The notes beneath the pieces were generated by a model. That model was not told the DNA's origin, searched no databases, and saw only the letters and a list, made by a program, of their open reading frames with translations. Positions 15,133 through 24,610 of a DNA stretch of 64,000 bases are shown here, one piece after another. The stretch covers positions 124,001 to 188,000 of the forward strand of contig NZ_CP108002.1 of assembly GCF_041435055.1 (NCBI RefSeq), written 5' to 3'. How positions within the stretch are numbered: position 1 is the stretch's first letter; every line of letters begins with the position of its first letter. The translations under genes were made by a program, and so were the position numbers. This DNA is from Streptomyces sp. NBC_00341 (lineage in GTDB: Bacteria > Actinomycetota > Actinomycetes > Streptomycetales > Streptomycetaceae).

Positions 15133-17178
15133 TCATCTCTTCTTGCGTGGCAGGGGGGTGCGCCACCAGTTGGCGTCGCCAAGGAGCGCGACGAGGGCGG
15201 GTGCGAGGACGCCGCGGACGATGGTCGCGTCGATGACGATGCCGAGCGCGAGCGCTGTGGCAAGGATCTTGACGTCGGTGGTGGGGACGCGTGACAGGGC
15301 GACGAAGGCGAGGAACAGGATGAGTGCCGCGGAGCTGACGAGCCGGCCTGTCCGGGCGACGCCCAGCACCGTGGCGGTGTCCGTGTCGGCTCCGGCGTCG
15401 TGTTCTTCGCGGATCCGGGACAGCAGGAAGACCTCGTAGTCCATCGAGAGGCCGAAGAGGAACGCGAACACGGCGATCGGGACCCAGACGGTGATCGCGC
15501 CCGATGCGGACTGCCCGAACAGGAACTCGGTACCCAGGCCGTGCTGCCAGATCAGGACCGTGACGCCGTATGCGGCGCCGAGCGAGAGCACGTTGAGCAC
15601 CAGTGCCTTGACCGGCAGCCAGAACGAACGCAGGGCTCTGGACAGGAGCAGGAACGTCACGACCACGATGATGGCCAGCACCCAGGGCGCGTTGCCGTAG
15701 ACGGCGCTGAGGAAGTCGGCGTCCTGGGCGGGGCCTCCGCCGACCTGGGCACCGGCCTTCTCGGCGGCGGTCCTGATCTGGGCGGCCGCGTCGGCTCCGG
15801 TCTCCGTGGAGGTGTCCGCACGCGTCCACGCCTCGACGACGGAACGGCTGCCGTCGGTCCAGCCGGGTGGTGCGATGACGCCCGCCACGCCGTCGATACC
15901 GCCGAGTGCCTCACGGACCTTCGCCACGTCCTCGGTGATGATCTCGACAGGGTGGGCGAGACCGGCTCCGATCGACGAATCGTCCAGTTGATCCACGGCG
16001 GAGGCGGCCGGCCCTCCCAGGGATGCCAGTGACTCGGTCGTGGGCCGGCCGAGCCGCAGACCGAGCACCGGCGAGGCCAGTGCCAGCAGCACCACCGTGG
16101 CTGCCAGACCGGCCGCCCAGCGGTGGCGCACCACAGCGCTGCCGACCGCGTGCCACAGCCTGCTCCCGGAGGCGCGGGAGCGCCGACCGGGCCACTCCAG
16201 CCGCCTGCCCACCGTCAGCAGGAGAGCCGGGAGCAGGGTGAGGGCGGCAGCGACGCTCATCAACGGAATGAGCAGCCCGGTGAATCCGACGCTTCGCAGG
16301 AACGGCACGGGCAGGACGATCAGTGCCGCCAGGCTCACCGCCACGGTGACCCCGGAGAAGAGCACGGAGCGCCCGGCCGTGGACATGGCCCGCCGCACTG
16401 CCTCCTCGGTGTCGGCACCGCGGCCCAACTCCTCACGCCAGCGGGTCACGACCAGCAGCGCGTAATCGATCGCCACCCCCAGACCGATCAGGGCGAGCAG
16501 GTACTGGACGATGAACGAGATGTCGGTGACACCCGTCAGGCCCCACACGATCAGGAACGTGGTGAGGATGGACGCGACGGCGATGAGCAGCGGCATCAGC
16601 GCGAGGGCGGATCCGAACACCACCAGCAGGACGATCAACGCGCCCACGCCGCCGAACAGCGTCTCGGCGAGCACCCCCGCACCGCCACCACCGCCGTCTG
16701 CCTGCAAGGCGTCCTGCCCGGTCACCCGCACTGTCTCACCGGAACGCTCAGCGACGTTCGTCAAGGCCGGCAGGGCACGGGCATAGGGGTCCTGGCCGGG
16801 CAGCGGTCGGGGGTAGACCAGGATGATGCCGGTGCGCTCGTCGCGGGACAGCAGGGCGGATTCGTCGCCGAACGAGGCCACACGTGCGCCGGGCACCGTG
16901 CGCCGCACATCCGCGACCAGAGGTGCCGCCGCCGACCGCTGGACACGGGCGTCTCCGTCACCGACGACCAGCAGGACGGGTGCGTTCGATCCGCCGGAAC
17001 CGAAGTGCTCCACCAACTGCTCGTTCGCCTCGTAGCCGGGCTGGTCCGGCAGTCCGAACTCGAAGCTCAGGGCAGCGGTCGCCTTCGGTGCGGCGTAACC
17101 GCCCACCACGGCCAGGATCAGCCAGACTCCGAGTACCAGGAAGCGGTGCCGGATGACGAAGCCAGTCAGTGTGTGCAC
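15133..17178 (-). CDS. MMPL-family RND exporter
   Basis: A 681-residue membrane transporter of the MMPL (mycobacterial large membrane protein) class. It has two halves. Each has one leading helix, a large extracytoplasmic loop (about 40-185 and 385-520) and five further helices. The conserved motif GLGVAIDYALLVVTRWREEL (first half) and its twin FLFGLSMDYEVFLLSRIREE (second half) carry the proton-relay Asp/Tyr pairs. Such proteins export lipids, pigments or drugs using the proton gradient. GTG 17178 is the start. It is divergent from crtY with 255 bp between, so it could export or buffer carotenoid-related lipids, but that is only positional inference. Confidence 0.88.
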   Translation of the reverse strand: MHTLTGFVIRHRFLVLGVWLILAVVGGYAAPKATAALSFEFGLPDQPGYEANEQLVEHFGSGGSNAPVLLVVGDGDARVQRSAAAPLVADVRRTVPGARVASFGDESALLSRDERTGIILVYPRPLPGQDPYARALPALTNVAERSGETVRVTGQDALQADGGGGGAGVLAETLFGGVGALIVLLVVFGSALALMPLLIAVASILTTFLIVWGLTGVTDISFIVQYLLALIGLGVAIDYALLVVTRWREELGRGADTEEAVRRAMSTAGRSVLFSGVTVAVSLAALIVLPVPFLRSVGFTGLLIPLMSVAAALTLLPALLLTVGRRLEWPGRRSRASGSRLWHAVGSAVVRHRWAAGLAATVVLLALASPVLGLRLGRPTTESLASLGGPAASAVDQLDDSSIGAGLAHPVEIITEDVAKVREALGGIDGVAGVIAPPGWTDGSRSVVEAWTRADTSTETGADAAAQIRTAAEKAGAQVGGGPAQDADFLSAVYGNAPWVLAIIVVVTFLLLSRALRSFWLPVKALVLNVLSLGAAYGVTVLIWQHGLGTEFLFGQSASGAITVWVPIAVFAFLFGLSMDYEVFLLSRIREEHDAGADTDTATVLGVARTGRLVSSAALILFLAFVALSRVPTTDVKILATALALGIVIDATIVRGVLAPALVALLGDANWWRTPLPRKKR

Positions 17179-17305
17179 GCGTGTTGTCTCTCAGGTTGAG
17201 GCTGGTTCCCGTGGTGGGGTGATGGCTTTTGACACTTCGCCCCCCACGGCCACTTCGGATGCAGCAACGACGAGAGGCAGTGCGCGCGATCGGGTGGGCA
17301 CGATT

Positions 17306-17316
17306 ACACGTCGTGT
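17306..17316. promoter_or_regulatory. Short palindrome in the MMPL-crtY intergenic region
   Basis: ACACG-T-CGTGT is an 11-base symmetric site, about 125 bases upstream of both divergent starts. It could be an operator for a TetR/MarR-type protein, but no such gene adjoins it, so this is tentative. Confidence 0.25.
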
Positions 17317-17433
17317 GCGCGTCGCACGCATCCGCAGTGCCGTCCCCTGCGGAAGTATCTCCAGCAGGCAGGCGGTTCTCTCCCCGGACCGCCGGATTGC
17401 TGTACTGAAACCCGTCCGAGAGAAAGGCGCCCC

Positions 17434-18693
17434 GTGCTACAGCCGGACGTCGTCATCGTGGGCGCCGGGGCGGCCGGGCTGACACTCGCCCATCAGCTGT
17501 GCGCGCCGGCGGATGGCGCCCCCGTGTCGGTTGTCCTCGTCGACGCCCCCGCGGGACCGTTGCGACCACCGCCTCGCACGTGGTGCTTCTGGGAGGCCGC
17601 CGGTGGCGCGTACGACGACGTGTTGTCCGCGTCCTGGGAGCGGTTGCGCGTGACGGGCCCCGACGGTGCGGAAACCGTGACGTGCCCCGATCCGTTCCGC
17701 TACAAGATGCTCCGCTCGGACGCCTTCGAGCAGTTGGTCCAGCGGCGGCTGTCGCACGCGGCAGGCTTTCGCCGGCTGGAGGCGACGGTGACCGCGGTCG
17801 GGGACGCGCCCGGAGGCGGTGGCCGGGTGGTCGCACGCGACGCCCGGGGCGCGCGGATCCTGCTGCACGGGAGGTACGTCTTCGATTCGAGGCCGCCCAC
17901 CCGGCTGCCGACGGCCCGCACCACGCTGCTGCAGCACTTCACGGGCTGGTTCGTCGAGACGGACGGGCCGGTGTTCGATCCGGCTACGGCGGATCTGATG
18001 GACTTCCGCACTCCGCAGCCGCCGCAGGGCCTGTCGTTCGGCTACGTGCTCCCGATGGGACCGCGCAGCGCCCTGGTCGAGTACACGCAGTTCTCGCGTG
18101 CCGTCCTGGACGCGCCGGGATATGAGCGGGCGTTACGTCACTACACCCACGATGTGCTGGGTCTCGGGGCCCATCGGGTGACCGCTGTGGAGCGGGGCGT
18201 CATTCCGATGACCGACGGACGTTTCCCGGTTCGGGTCGGCCGGTCGGTCTTCCGTATCGGGACGGCCGGCGGGGCCACCCGTCCGTCGACCGGCTATACG
18301 TTCGCCGCTGTCCAGCGCCAGAGCCGGACCATCGCCGCGCAGGTACGCGGCGGAAGCCGGCTGCGGGTGGCATCGCCTTACGGGGCCTGGCCGCGCGCCA
18401 TGGACGCCGTGATGCTGCGGGCGCTGGACAGCGGCCGGGTGGACGGTGGCGAGTTCTTCTCCGGCCTCTTCCGCACGGTCCCGGGAGAGCGGCTGCTGCG
18501 GTTCCTGGACGGTACGTCGCGCGGATACGAGGACGTCCTGGTCGGGCTGCGCACGCCGGTCGCCCCGATGCTTCGCACCGTCGTCGAACTCCCTTTCAGA
18601 CCGAAGCGGCAGGCGCCTGCCGGAGCCCCGCCGTGGCCCACTCCCAGCGCTCCTGCCCGTACGCCTCCTGATCAGGAAACGAGCGACCCATGA
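17434..18693 (+). CDS. crtY: Lycopene beta-cyclase
   Basis: A 419-residue flavoprotein of the CrtY/CrtL lycopene cyclase family, which closes the psi ends of lycopene to beta-ionone rings (gamma- and then beta-carotene). The N-terminal dinucleotide fold is DVVIVGAGAAGLTLAHQL. The conserved PRTWCFWE follows at about 45-52, then FDSRPP and GYVLPMGPRSALVEYTQF (cyclase motif), with GTAGGATRPSTGYTFAAVQR in the C-terminal half. GTG 17434 is preceded by AGAAAGG. It overlaps crtT by 4 bases (ATGA) and is the first gene of the crtYTU operon, convergent with crtEIBV. Gene order and identity match the S. griseus carotenoid locus. Confidence 0.93.
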   Translation: MLQPDVVIVGAGAAGLTLAHQLCAPADGAPVSVVLVDAPAGPLRPPPRTWCFWEAAGGAYDDVLSASWERLRVTGPDGAETVTCPDPFRYKMLRSDAFEQLVQRRLSHAAGFRRLEATVTAVGDAPGGGGRVVARDARGARILLHGRYVFDSRPPTRLPTARTTLLQHFTGWFVETDGPVFDPATADLMDFRTPQPPQGLSFGYVLPMGPRSALVEYTQFSRAVLDAPGYERALRHYTHDVLGLGAHRVTAVERGVIPMTDGRFPVRVGRSVFRIGTAGGATRPSTGYTFAAVQRQSRTIAAQVRGGSRLRVASPYGAWPRAMDAVMLRALDSGRVDGGEFFSGLFRTVPGERLLRFLDGTSRGYEDVLVGLRTPVAPMLRTVVELPFRPKRQAPAGAPPWPTPSAPARTPPDQETSDP

Positions 18694-19418
18694 CACTGCT
18701 GCGTGACGACGACCTGTCCGCCGCGTTCGACCACGGCTCCCTCGCCTACGACCGGCTCACCGCGGTCAATCCCGGCTACCGCCGCGACCTGCGGCGCTCG
18801 GCGCGCAGACTCGGGCTGGCGGGCGGCGGCCGGGGCCTGCGCCTGCTGGATCTCGGCTGCGGAACGGGAACGTCGACCGCCGCGCTCCTGACGGCGGCGC
18901 CGGATGCGGAGATCGTCGCGGTGGACTCGTCGGTGGGCATGCTCGAGCGTGCCAAGGCCAAGCGCTGGCCGTCGAACGTCACCTTCGTGCACGCACCGGC
19001 GGAGGCCATGCACCCCTCGCAGGTGAACGGCCGCTTCGACGCCGTGTTCGCCGCATACCTCTTCCGCAATGTGAGCGATCCGGACCAGGTGCTCGACGTG
19101 GTCCGGGAGCTGCTCGTCCCGGCCGGGCGGCTGGCCGTGCACGAGTACACGCTCGGCTCCGGCCGTATGCACCGGGCGCTGTGGTCGGCGGTCTGCGGCG
19201 CGGTGGTGGTCCCGGCAGGGCGGCTCACCGGAGACGCGGACCTCTACCGCCACCTGCACCGCAGCGTGCTGGAGTTCGACTCGGCCGCCGATTTCGCCGA
19301 TCGGGTACGACGCCGCGGATTCGGTCATGTGCGGGTCCTGCCGCTGCCCGGTTGGCAGACGGGCATCACCCACACGATCGTCGCCCAGGCGCCGAGCGCC
19401 CTACGGGAACGGCCATGA
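18690..19418 (+). CDS. crtT: Carotenoid-cluster methyltransferase
   Basis: A 242-residue SAM-dependent class I methyltransferase. Motif I is LRLLDLGCGTGTSTAALL (around residue 55), motif II AEIVAVDSSVGMLERAK, and RFDAVFAAYLFRNVSDPDQV resembles the UbiE/menaquinone type. The position between crtY and crtU, with 4-base overlaps on both sides (ATGA at 18690 and at 19415), identifies it as CrtT of the Streptomyces crtYTU operon. Its role in the pathway has not been settled as far as I know. Transfer of a methyl group to a carotenoid or a precursor is the natural reading, but isorenieratene itself needs none. Confidence 0.88.
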   Translation: MTLLRDDDLSAAFDHGSLAYDRLTAVNPGYRRDLRRSARRLGLAGGGRGLRLLDLGCGTGTSTAALLTAAPDAEIVAVDSSVGMLERAKAKRWPSNVTFVHAPAEAMHPSQVNGRFDAVFAAYLFRNVSDPDQVLDVVRELLVPAGRLAVHEYTLGSGRMHRALWSAVCGAVVVPAGRLTGDADLYRHLHRSVLEFDSAADFADRVRRRGFGHVRVLPLPGWQTGITHTIVAQAPSALRERP

Positions 19419-20974
19419 GGTACGCGAGGTCCGTTACGGACGGCCACCGTCGCGGCCGCGACCGGAGGGCCGTCGTGCTCCGCGGACCCGGCGGTCGTGC
19501 TCGTTTCGCCGGTGACGCGCCCTCGGTGGCCGTGATCGGCGGTGGCATCGCGGGAATCTCCGCGGCGACGGTGCTGGCCGAGCGCGGTGCGCGGGTGACG
19601 CTGTACGAGCGTGAGCCGGGTCTCGGCGGGCGGCTTGCGGGCCGGCCCACCGAGATCGCCGACGGGACCACGGTCACGATGAGCCGCGGCTTTCACGCCT
19701 TCTTCCGTCAGTACTACAACCTGCGCGGCCTGTTGCGCCGGGTCGACCCGGGACTGCGTACGCTGACCGGGCTGCCCGACTATCCGCTGCGGCACAGCAC
19801 GGGCCTGTACGACAGCTTCGCGCGGGTGCCGCGCACTCCGCCGTTCAGCGTCCTGGGTTTCGTCGCGCTCAGCCCGACCTTCGGCCTGCGCGACCTGGTC
19901 CGGATGAGGCCGCGGGCCGCGCTGCCCCTGCTGGACGTGCGCGTGCCCGACGTGTACGAGCAGCTCGACGAGGTCAGCGCGCACGACTTCCTGACGCGCA
20001 TCCGGTTCCCGGAGGCCGCCCATCATCTGGCCTTCGAGGTGTTCTCCCGTAGCTTCTTCGCCGATCCGCGGGAACTGTCCGCCGCGGAACTGGTGTTGAT
20101 GTTCCACATCTATTTTCTCGGCTCCAGCGAGGGACTCCTCTTCGACGTGCCGGACGAGCCGTTCCCGCAGGCGTTGTGGGAACCGTTGCGGCGATATCTG
20201 GAGGGGCACAGCGCGCAGGTACGCACGGGATCGGCGGTGGAGAACGTCACACCCCTGGTGGGCGGTGGGCACGATGTCACCGCCGACGGCCGGACGCGGC
20301 GCCACGACGCACTGGTCCTGGCCCTGGACACCGACGGACTGCGGAAGGCCGTGGCAGCGTCGCCCGGACTGGGCGACGCGTCCTGGCGTGCGAAGGTGGA
20401 GGGTCTCAGGACAGCACCACCGTTCCTCGTCTCGCGGCTCTGGCTGGACCGTCCGGTGGCGCCGGACCGCCCCGGCTTCCTCGGTACCAGCGGCTATCCC
20501 CCGCTGGACAACGTCAGTGTGCTGGACCGATGGGAGGGCGAGGCCGCCCGTTGGGCGCGCCGTCACCGGGGCTCGGTGCTCGAACTGCACGCCTACGCGG
20601 TCTCACCGGACGCGGACCGTGCCGAGGTGCAGACAGCGGCGATCGAACAGCTCCACCGGGTCTACCCGGAGACGCGCAGCGCCCGGGTGGTGGACGTACG
20701 GCACGAATGGCGCGCGGACTGCCCGCTCTTCCCGGTCGGCGGATACCCGCACCGGCCCGGCGTCCGCACGCCCGACCCCACCGTGACGGTGGCGGGTGAC
20801 CTGGTCCGGACCGGGCTTCCGGTGGCGCTGATGGAGCGTGCCGCGACAAGCGGATTCCTCGCGGCCAACGCGCTGTTGGAGCGCTGGGGGGTGCGCGGTC
20901 AGACGCTGTGGACGGTGCCGCGGGCCGGCCGCTCCGCGGTGCTGCGCGGGCTGGCCGCGCTCGGGACCCGGTGA
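19415..20974 (+). CDS. crtU: Carotene desaturase/methyl-shift aromatase (isorenieratene synthase)
   Basis: A 519-residue FAD-dependent amine-oxidase-fold enzyme. The N-terminal basic stretch is followed by SVAVIGGGIAGISAATVLAE at about 38-57, then a second FAD region (YEREPGLGGRLAGRPTEI) and SRGFHAFFRQYYNLRGLLRR, diagnostic of CrtU. The C-terminus reads TVAGDLVRTGLPVALMERAA. CrtU converts the beta-ionone rings of beta-carotene to aromatic phi rings, with a methyl shift, giving isorenieratene. It starts inside the crtT stop (ATGA). It ends 75 bases from the convergent crtV stop. A weak inverted repeat (GGACGGTC at 20978, GACCGTCC at 21011) lies between. Confidence 0.92.
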   Translation: MRYARSVTDGHRRGRDRRAVVLRGPGGRARFAGDAPSVAVIGGGIAGISAATVLAERGARVTLYEREPGLGGRLAGRPTEIADGTTVTMSRGFHAFFRQYYNLRGLLRRVDPGLRTLTGLPDYPLRHSTGLYDSFARVPRTPPFSVLGFVALSPTFGLRDLVRMRPRAALPLLDVRVPDVYEQLDEVSAHDFLTRIRFPEAAHHLAFEVFSRSFFADPRELSAAELVLMFHIYFLGSSEGLLFDVPDEPFPQALWEPLRRYLEGHSAQVRTGSAVENVTPLVGGGHDVTADGRTRRHDALVLALDTDGLRKAVAASPGLGDASWRAKVEGLRTAPPFLVSRLWLDRPVAPDRPGFLGTSGYPPLDNVSVLDRWEGEAARWARRHRGSVLELHAYAVSPDADRAEVQTAAIEQLHRVYPETRSARVVDVRHEWRADCPLFPVGGYPHRPGVRTPDPTVTVAGDLVRTGLPVALMERAATSGFLAANALLERWGVRGQTLWTVPRAGRSAVLRGLAALGTR

Positions 20975-21049
20975 GGAGGACGGTCGGGGCTGGGCGGCGC
21001 GCGGTCACAGGACCGTCCGGAGGGCCGGCGGGCCGGGCGCGCGCCGCGG

Positions 21050-22066
21050 TCAGCCCGGCAAGCGGCCGGTGCCGCGCAGTTCCCAACGCCGTTCGGCGTA
21101 CGCGAGGTCGTCCCGCCACAGCCGTCCGGCGGAGGCCCGCATGAGCGGGCGGAGCAGCGGGGCCGCCGCGCGGGCAACGGCGAAGCCGCGACGGTCGGAG
21201 GCGGCCAGGAGTGCCTCCGTCACCGCGGTCCGGGGCCTGCCCATGAGGTCGGGCCCCAGCGGCGTGGCATGGGATTCGACCACGGACCCGCGGCCCTCGC
21301 CCTCCGTGATGTGCATGACGACGGTGCGTGGTTCCGGCGCGGTGAAGAGGGCACGCACCGGTACCACGACGCGCCCCACGATCTTGAAGGACACGTCGAC
21401 GGCGAACCCGTCCTCGTCCCCGTCGCCCTCAACGGAAGGCGTACCGGTCACTGTCAGGTCGACGAATGAGTACGGGTGGAACCAGGCGCCGTGCCACGGG
21501 TCGAGGCGATTGGCCACCACGTCTTCCGGCTCGCAGACACCGACACCCTCGTACACGGAGTCGACGGTGTCCCCCACCGCCGGGCGGGGCGGGACGACCG
21601 GCCGCTCCAGCGGGGTCTCACCGCCGACGTGGTCGAGGCGCACCCAGGCGAGGACCCCGTCGTCGAAGGCCGGATAGGGCTCCCAGCCGGCGAACGGCTC
21701 ACCGCTCAGGGCGAGTCCGTGCCAGTGACAGACCAGGGTGCCGCACCGGACGGGGCTGTCGCGCAGGGGCGCCCCGAGGTGCGGGCACGCGCCGGGCCCG
21801 GCGCGCAGACGGCCCGAGGCATCGCGCCAGGCCACCACTTCACTGCCACCGACGGTCCGTCCGATCGACCGCTCGGCCGTGACGGCACGGGACGCCCCGA
21901 GGACGTACCAGTTACCGGAAGGCCGGCCCAGTGCACGCTTCAGCGCGTCCGCGATGACCCCGGGCCTGGCATCGCGCCAGGTCGGGGGTTGCCGGTCCCA
22001 CGTGACGGCCGCGCGGCGCAGCCGCAGGGGGATCCGGTTCCCTGCGGTACGGCGGCCGCGGGTCAT
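21050..22066 (-). CDS. crtV: Rieske [2Fe-2S] / DUF5914 protein of the carotenoid operon
   Basis: A 338-residue protein with an N-terminal Rieske domain. CPHLGAP supplies the Cys-X-His pair and [13 protein letters not shown] the Cys-X2-His pair, placed at about residues 85-110. The rest is the DUF5914 region ([20 protein letters not shown] and a basic C-terminus). A Rieske centre next to a hydrophobic-substrate pocket suggests an oxygenase-like enzyme acting on carotenoids, although no clear 2-His-1-carboxylate iron site is identified here. It is the fourth gene of crtEIBV, overlapping crtB by 4 bases (ATGA at 22063-22066). The crtV name follows position in the S. griseus cluster; its reaction is unproven. 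Confidence 0.82.
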   Translation of the reverse strand: MTRGRRTAGNRIPLRLRRAAVTWDRQPPTWRDARPGVIADALKRALGRPSGNWYVLGASRAVTAERSIGRTVGGSEVVAWRDASGRLRAGPGACPHLGAPLRDSPVRCGTLVCHWHGLALSGEPFAGWEPYPAFDDGVLAWVRLDHVGGETPLERPVVPPRPAVGDTVDSVYEGVGVCEPEDVVANRLDPWHGAWFHPYSFVDLTVTGTPSVEGDGDEDGFAVDVSFKIVGRVVVPVRALFTAPEPRTVVMHITEGEGRGSVVESHATPLGPDLMGRPRTAVTEALLAASDRRGFAVARAAAPLLRPLMRASAGRLWRDDLAYAERRWELRGTGRLPG

Positions 22067-23088
22067 GCCACCTCCTCGCGGACGGGTCGGGCCCTGGTCT
22101 GGGACGCCGACGCGGCGCTCGTCGCGGGGCGGGCCGGCGAGGTGCGGCCGGCACCCGCTCCGGCGGCTCTGGTGGCCAGGGCCCGTACCAGTCCGTCGAG
22201 GGCCACGGCCGCCCGGTTCAGACGAGGGACCACGGCCCGTCGGTGCAGGACGGCGTAGCCGTCGTCCTCGATCGCGTCGAGGATGCGGCTGTAGAGGATG
22301 AACGCCGTACGGATGCAAGGGCGTGAGCGGGGCGCGAGCAGGGCGAGACCGGGGAGCGCGTCGCGATAGACACCGCGGTTGTGAGCGGCCGCCGCTTGCA
22401 TGACCCTGGTGATGCGAACGTCGCACCGGCCGGTGGCCCTGCTCCATTCGAGGTAGTCCCGGTCCACTCCGTGCGCGGCCAGCAGATCGGCCGGCAGATA
22501 GAGCCGGCCCCGGTCGAGATCTTCCCCCACGTCCCGGAGGAAGTTGGTGAGCTGGAAGGCGACGCCCAGGGCGGCCGCGTACGGGGCCGCCTCTTCCCGC
22601 GGACCTTCGGTACCCAGCACCGGCAGCATCTGAAGGCCGATCACGGCGGCCGACCCGTACATGTAGCGGCCCAGTTCCTCGTACGAGGCGTACCCGGTCA
22701 CCGTCAGGTCGCTGCGCATCGACGCCATGAAGGCGGCGAAGTGACGGTGGTCGATGTCGTGGACGGCAGCCGTGTGGACGAGCGAGCGGATGACGGGCTC
22801 CGTGCAGGTGCCGCCGCGCAGGCCGTCGTCGAGGACTTCCTGGAGACGGTGCAGCGCGTGGGCGCGTTCGTCGGGGGTGGCGGCGCTGTCGAGATCGTCC
22901 ACGATGTCGTCGGCCCACCGGGCGAAGCCGTACAGGGCATGGACTGCTGGGCGCTTTTCGACCGGGAGCAGCCGGGTCGCGAGGAAGTACGTCTTGCCGT
23001 GCCGCGCGTTGAGCCGGCGGCACGCCGTGTACGCGGCGCGCAGGGCGGGCTCGCGGATGCCTGCCGCGTCGAGTTCACGAGGCGTCAT
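22063..23088 (-). CDS. crtB: Phytoene synthase
   Basis: A 341-residue head-to-head prenyl synthase that condenses two geranylgeranyl diphosphates to phytoene. Diagnostic stretches are [33 protein letters not shown] (first Asp-rich Mg site), [20 protein letters not shown] followed by RGRLYLP (second Asp-rich site), and [18 protein letters not shown]. The last ~40 residues are a low-complexity Ala/Arg tail beyond the usual end. It overlaps crtI by 14 bases and crtV by 4, so translation of the operon is coupled. Expression is likely driven from upstream of crtE. Confidence 0.95.
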   Translation of the reverse strand: MTPRELDAAGIREPALRAAYTACRRLNARHGKTYFLATRLLPVEKRPAVHALYGFARWADDIVDDLDSAATPDERAHALHRLQEVLDDGLRGGTCTEPVIRSLVHTAAVHDIDHRHFAAFMASMRSDLTVTGYASYEELGRYMYGSAAVIGLQMLPVLGTEGPREEAAPYAAALGVAFQLTNFLRDVGEDLDRGRLYLPADLLAAHGVDRDYLEWSRATGRCDVRITRVMQAAAAHNRGVYRDALPGLALLAPRSRPCIRTAFILYSRILDAIEDDGYAVLHRRAVVPRLNRAAVALDGLVRALATRAAGAGAGRTSPARPATSAASASQTRARPVREEVA

Positions 23089-24610
23089 GCGGGCCTGCCC
23101 TTCGAGAGGAGGGACGTGGACGAGGTCGGCCGGAGCGAGGACCGGTGATCCTCTCCGCTGCCAGCTTTCCCGAGATGAGCACGGTGGGCACGCCGACGCC
23201 CGGCGTGGTGCCGCAGCCGGCGAGCACGGCGTTCTCGGTGCCCCGTAAGAGGTTGCGCGGGCGGAAGGGCCCCGTCTGGGGAAAGGTGTGGGCGGCGGAG
23301 AAGGGTGTGCCGGCCGTGTGTCCCTGGGCGGTCCAGTCGATGGGGGTGACCAGGCCCTCCTCCTCGATCGCGGAGCCCAGCCCGGCCATTCCGCGCTGTT
23401 CGAGCGTGGTGAGCAGGGTGTCGCGGTAGCGGGGTGCCAGTTGGCGCCACTCGCTGGTGCCTGGTCCGACGTCTGTGTTCGGGCACGGCGCCAGGACGTA
23501 GTGGAGGTGTTTGCCGGGCGGGGCCAGATCCGGGTCCGTCGCGGTGGGACGGGTGATGAGCAGGGAGGGGTCCGACATCAGTGATCCGTGGGTGAGTTCA
23601 CCGAAGGTCTCCTTCCAGGCCGCACCGAACGAGATGGTGTGGTGGGCGAGGCCGGGCCAGGTGCGGTCGGTTCCGGCATGCAGGATCACCGCGGACGGAG
23701 AGTGGCGCAGAGCAAGGGGGCGGCGGGGGCTGCGACCGAGCAATCGGTAGCTGACGGGCAGATCCGGCGTCAGGACGACGGCATCACAGGCGATGCGCCG
23801 CTGGTCGGTGACGACGGCGGTGATCCGTTCTCCGGAACGCTCCAAACGGGTGACGGTGTGCCCGTAGTGGAATGCGGCGCCCGCCTCGGTCGCCGAGCGG
23901 GCCATCGCCTCCGGCAGTGCGTGCATACCGCCCCGCGGGAAATAGACCCCTGCGATGGTGTCCATGTAGGCGATGACGGCGTAGGCGGCCAGCGCGCGGG
24001 CCGGGGGCACACCGGCGTACAGGGCCTGGAAGGTGAAGACCCGGCGCAGCCGCTCGTCCTTGATGAAGTGTCCGACTCGCGCGTCGAGCCGTCCGAAGCC
24101 TCCGAGGGCGGCGAGCCGGGCCAGGTCGGGGTGGAGGAGCTGGAGCGGGGAGTCGAAGTTCGTGTCGATGAACCGGCGCATCTGTACGGCGTAGAGGCGC
24201 GTCAGCCAGGTCCGCAGCCTGCGGTAGCCGACCGCTTCCCTGGCGCCCGCGAACTGCTCGACCGCGGCTTCCATGGCCTCCGGTTCCGTGTGCACGTCCA
24301 GTTGCGTCCCGTCGGCGAACCGTGCCCGGTAGGCGGGGTGGAGAGGGATCAGCTCCAGTCGGCCGGTCAGAGTGTGGCCGATGGCCGCGAAGGCCTCCTC
24401 GACCAGATCCGGCATGGTCAGCACGGTCGGGCCGGTGTCCATGCGGTAGCCGCCGCGCTCCAGCAGCCCGGCCCTCCCGCCGGGCGAGGAGTCCCGCTCC
24501 ACCACCGTGACCTGCCGTCCGGCGCCGAGCAGATGGAGAGCGGCGGACAGTCCCGCCAGCCCGGCACCGACCACCACCACGTGGTCGGTGGGGCCCTTCA
24601 CGGTCATCAC
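23075..24610 (-). CDS. crtI: Phytoene desaturase
   Basis: A 511-residue bacterial-type (CrtI) desaturase introducing the double bonds that turn phytoene into lycopene. FAD-binding [20 protein letters not shown] is at 10-29, [20 protein letters not shown] follows, and the C-terminal CrtI signature is [20 protein letters not shown]. Length is normal. The start is GTG 24610 or ATG 24607. Either overlaps the crtE stop (GTGATGA arrangement), so it is translationally coupled to crtE. Membrane association is expected for the family. Confidence 0.95.
   Translation of the reverse strand: MMTVKGPTDHVVVVGAGLAGLSAALHLLGAGRQVTVVERDSSPGGRAGLLERGGYRMDTGPTVLTMPDLVEEAFAAIGHTLTGRLELIPLHPAYRARFADGTQLDVHTEPEAMEAAVEQFAGAREAVGYRRLRTWLTRLYAVQMRRFIDTNFDSPLQLLHPDLARLAALGGFGRLDARVGHFIKDERLRRVFTFQALYAGVPPARALAAYAVIAYMDTIAGVYFPRGGMHALPEAMARSATEAGAAFHYGHTVTRLERSGERITAVVTDQRRIACDAVVLTPDLPVSYRLLGRSPRRPLALRHSPSAVILHAGTDRTWPGLAHHTISFGAAWKETFGELTHGSLMSDPSLLITRPTATDPDLAPPGKHLHYVLAPCPNTDVGPGTSEWRQLAPRYRDTLLTTLEQRGMAGLGSAIEEEGLVTPIDWTAQGHTAGTPFSAAHTFPQTGPFRPRNLLRGTENAVLAGCGTTPGVGVPTVLISGKLAAERITGPRSGRPRPRPSSRRAGPHDAS

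Noticed and set aside
20975..21049. Terminator between convergent crtU and crtV
   Set aside because: Only an 8-base inverted repeat with a 25-base gap is visible (GGACGGTC…GACCGTCC). Too weak to annotate as a terminator.
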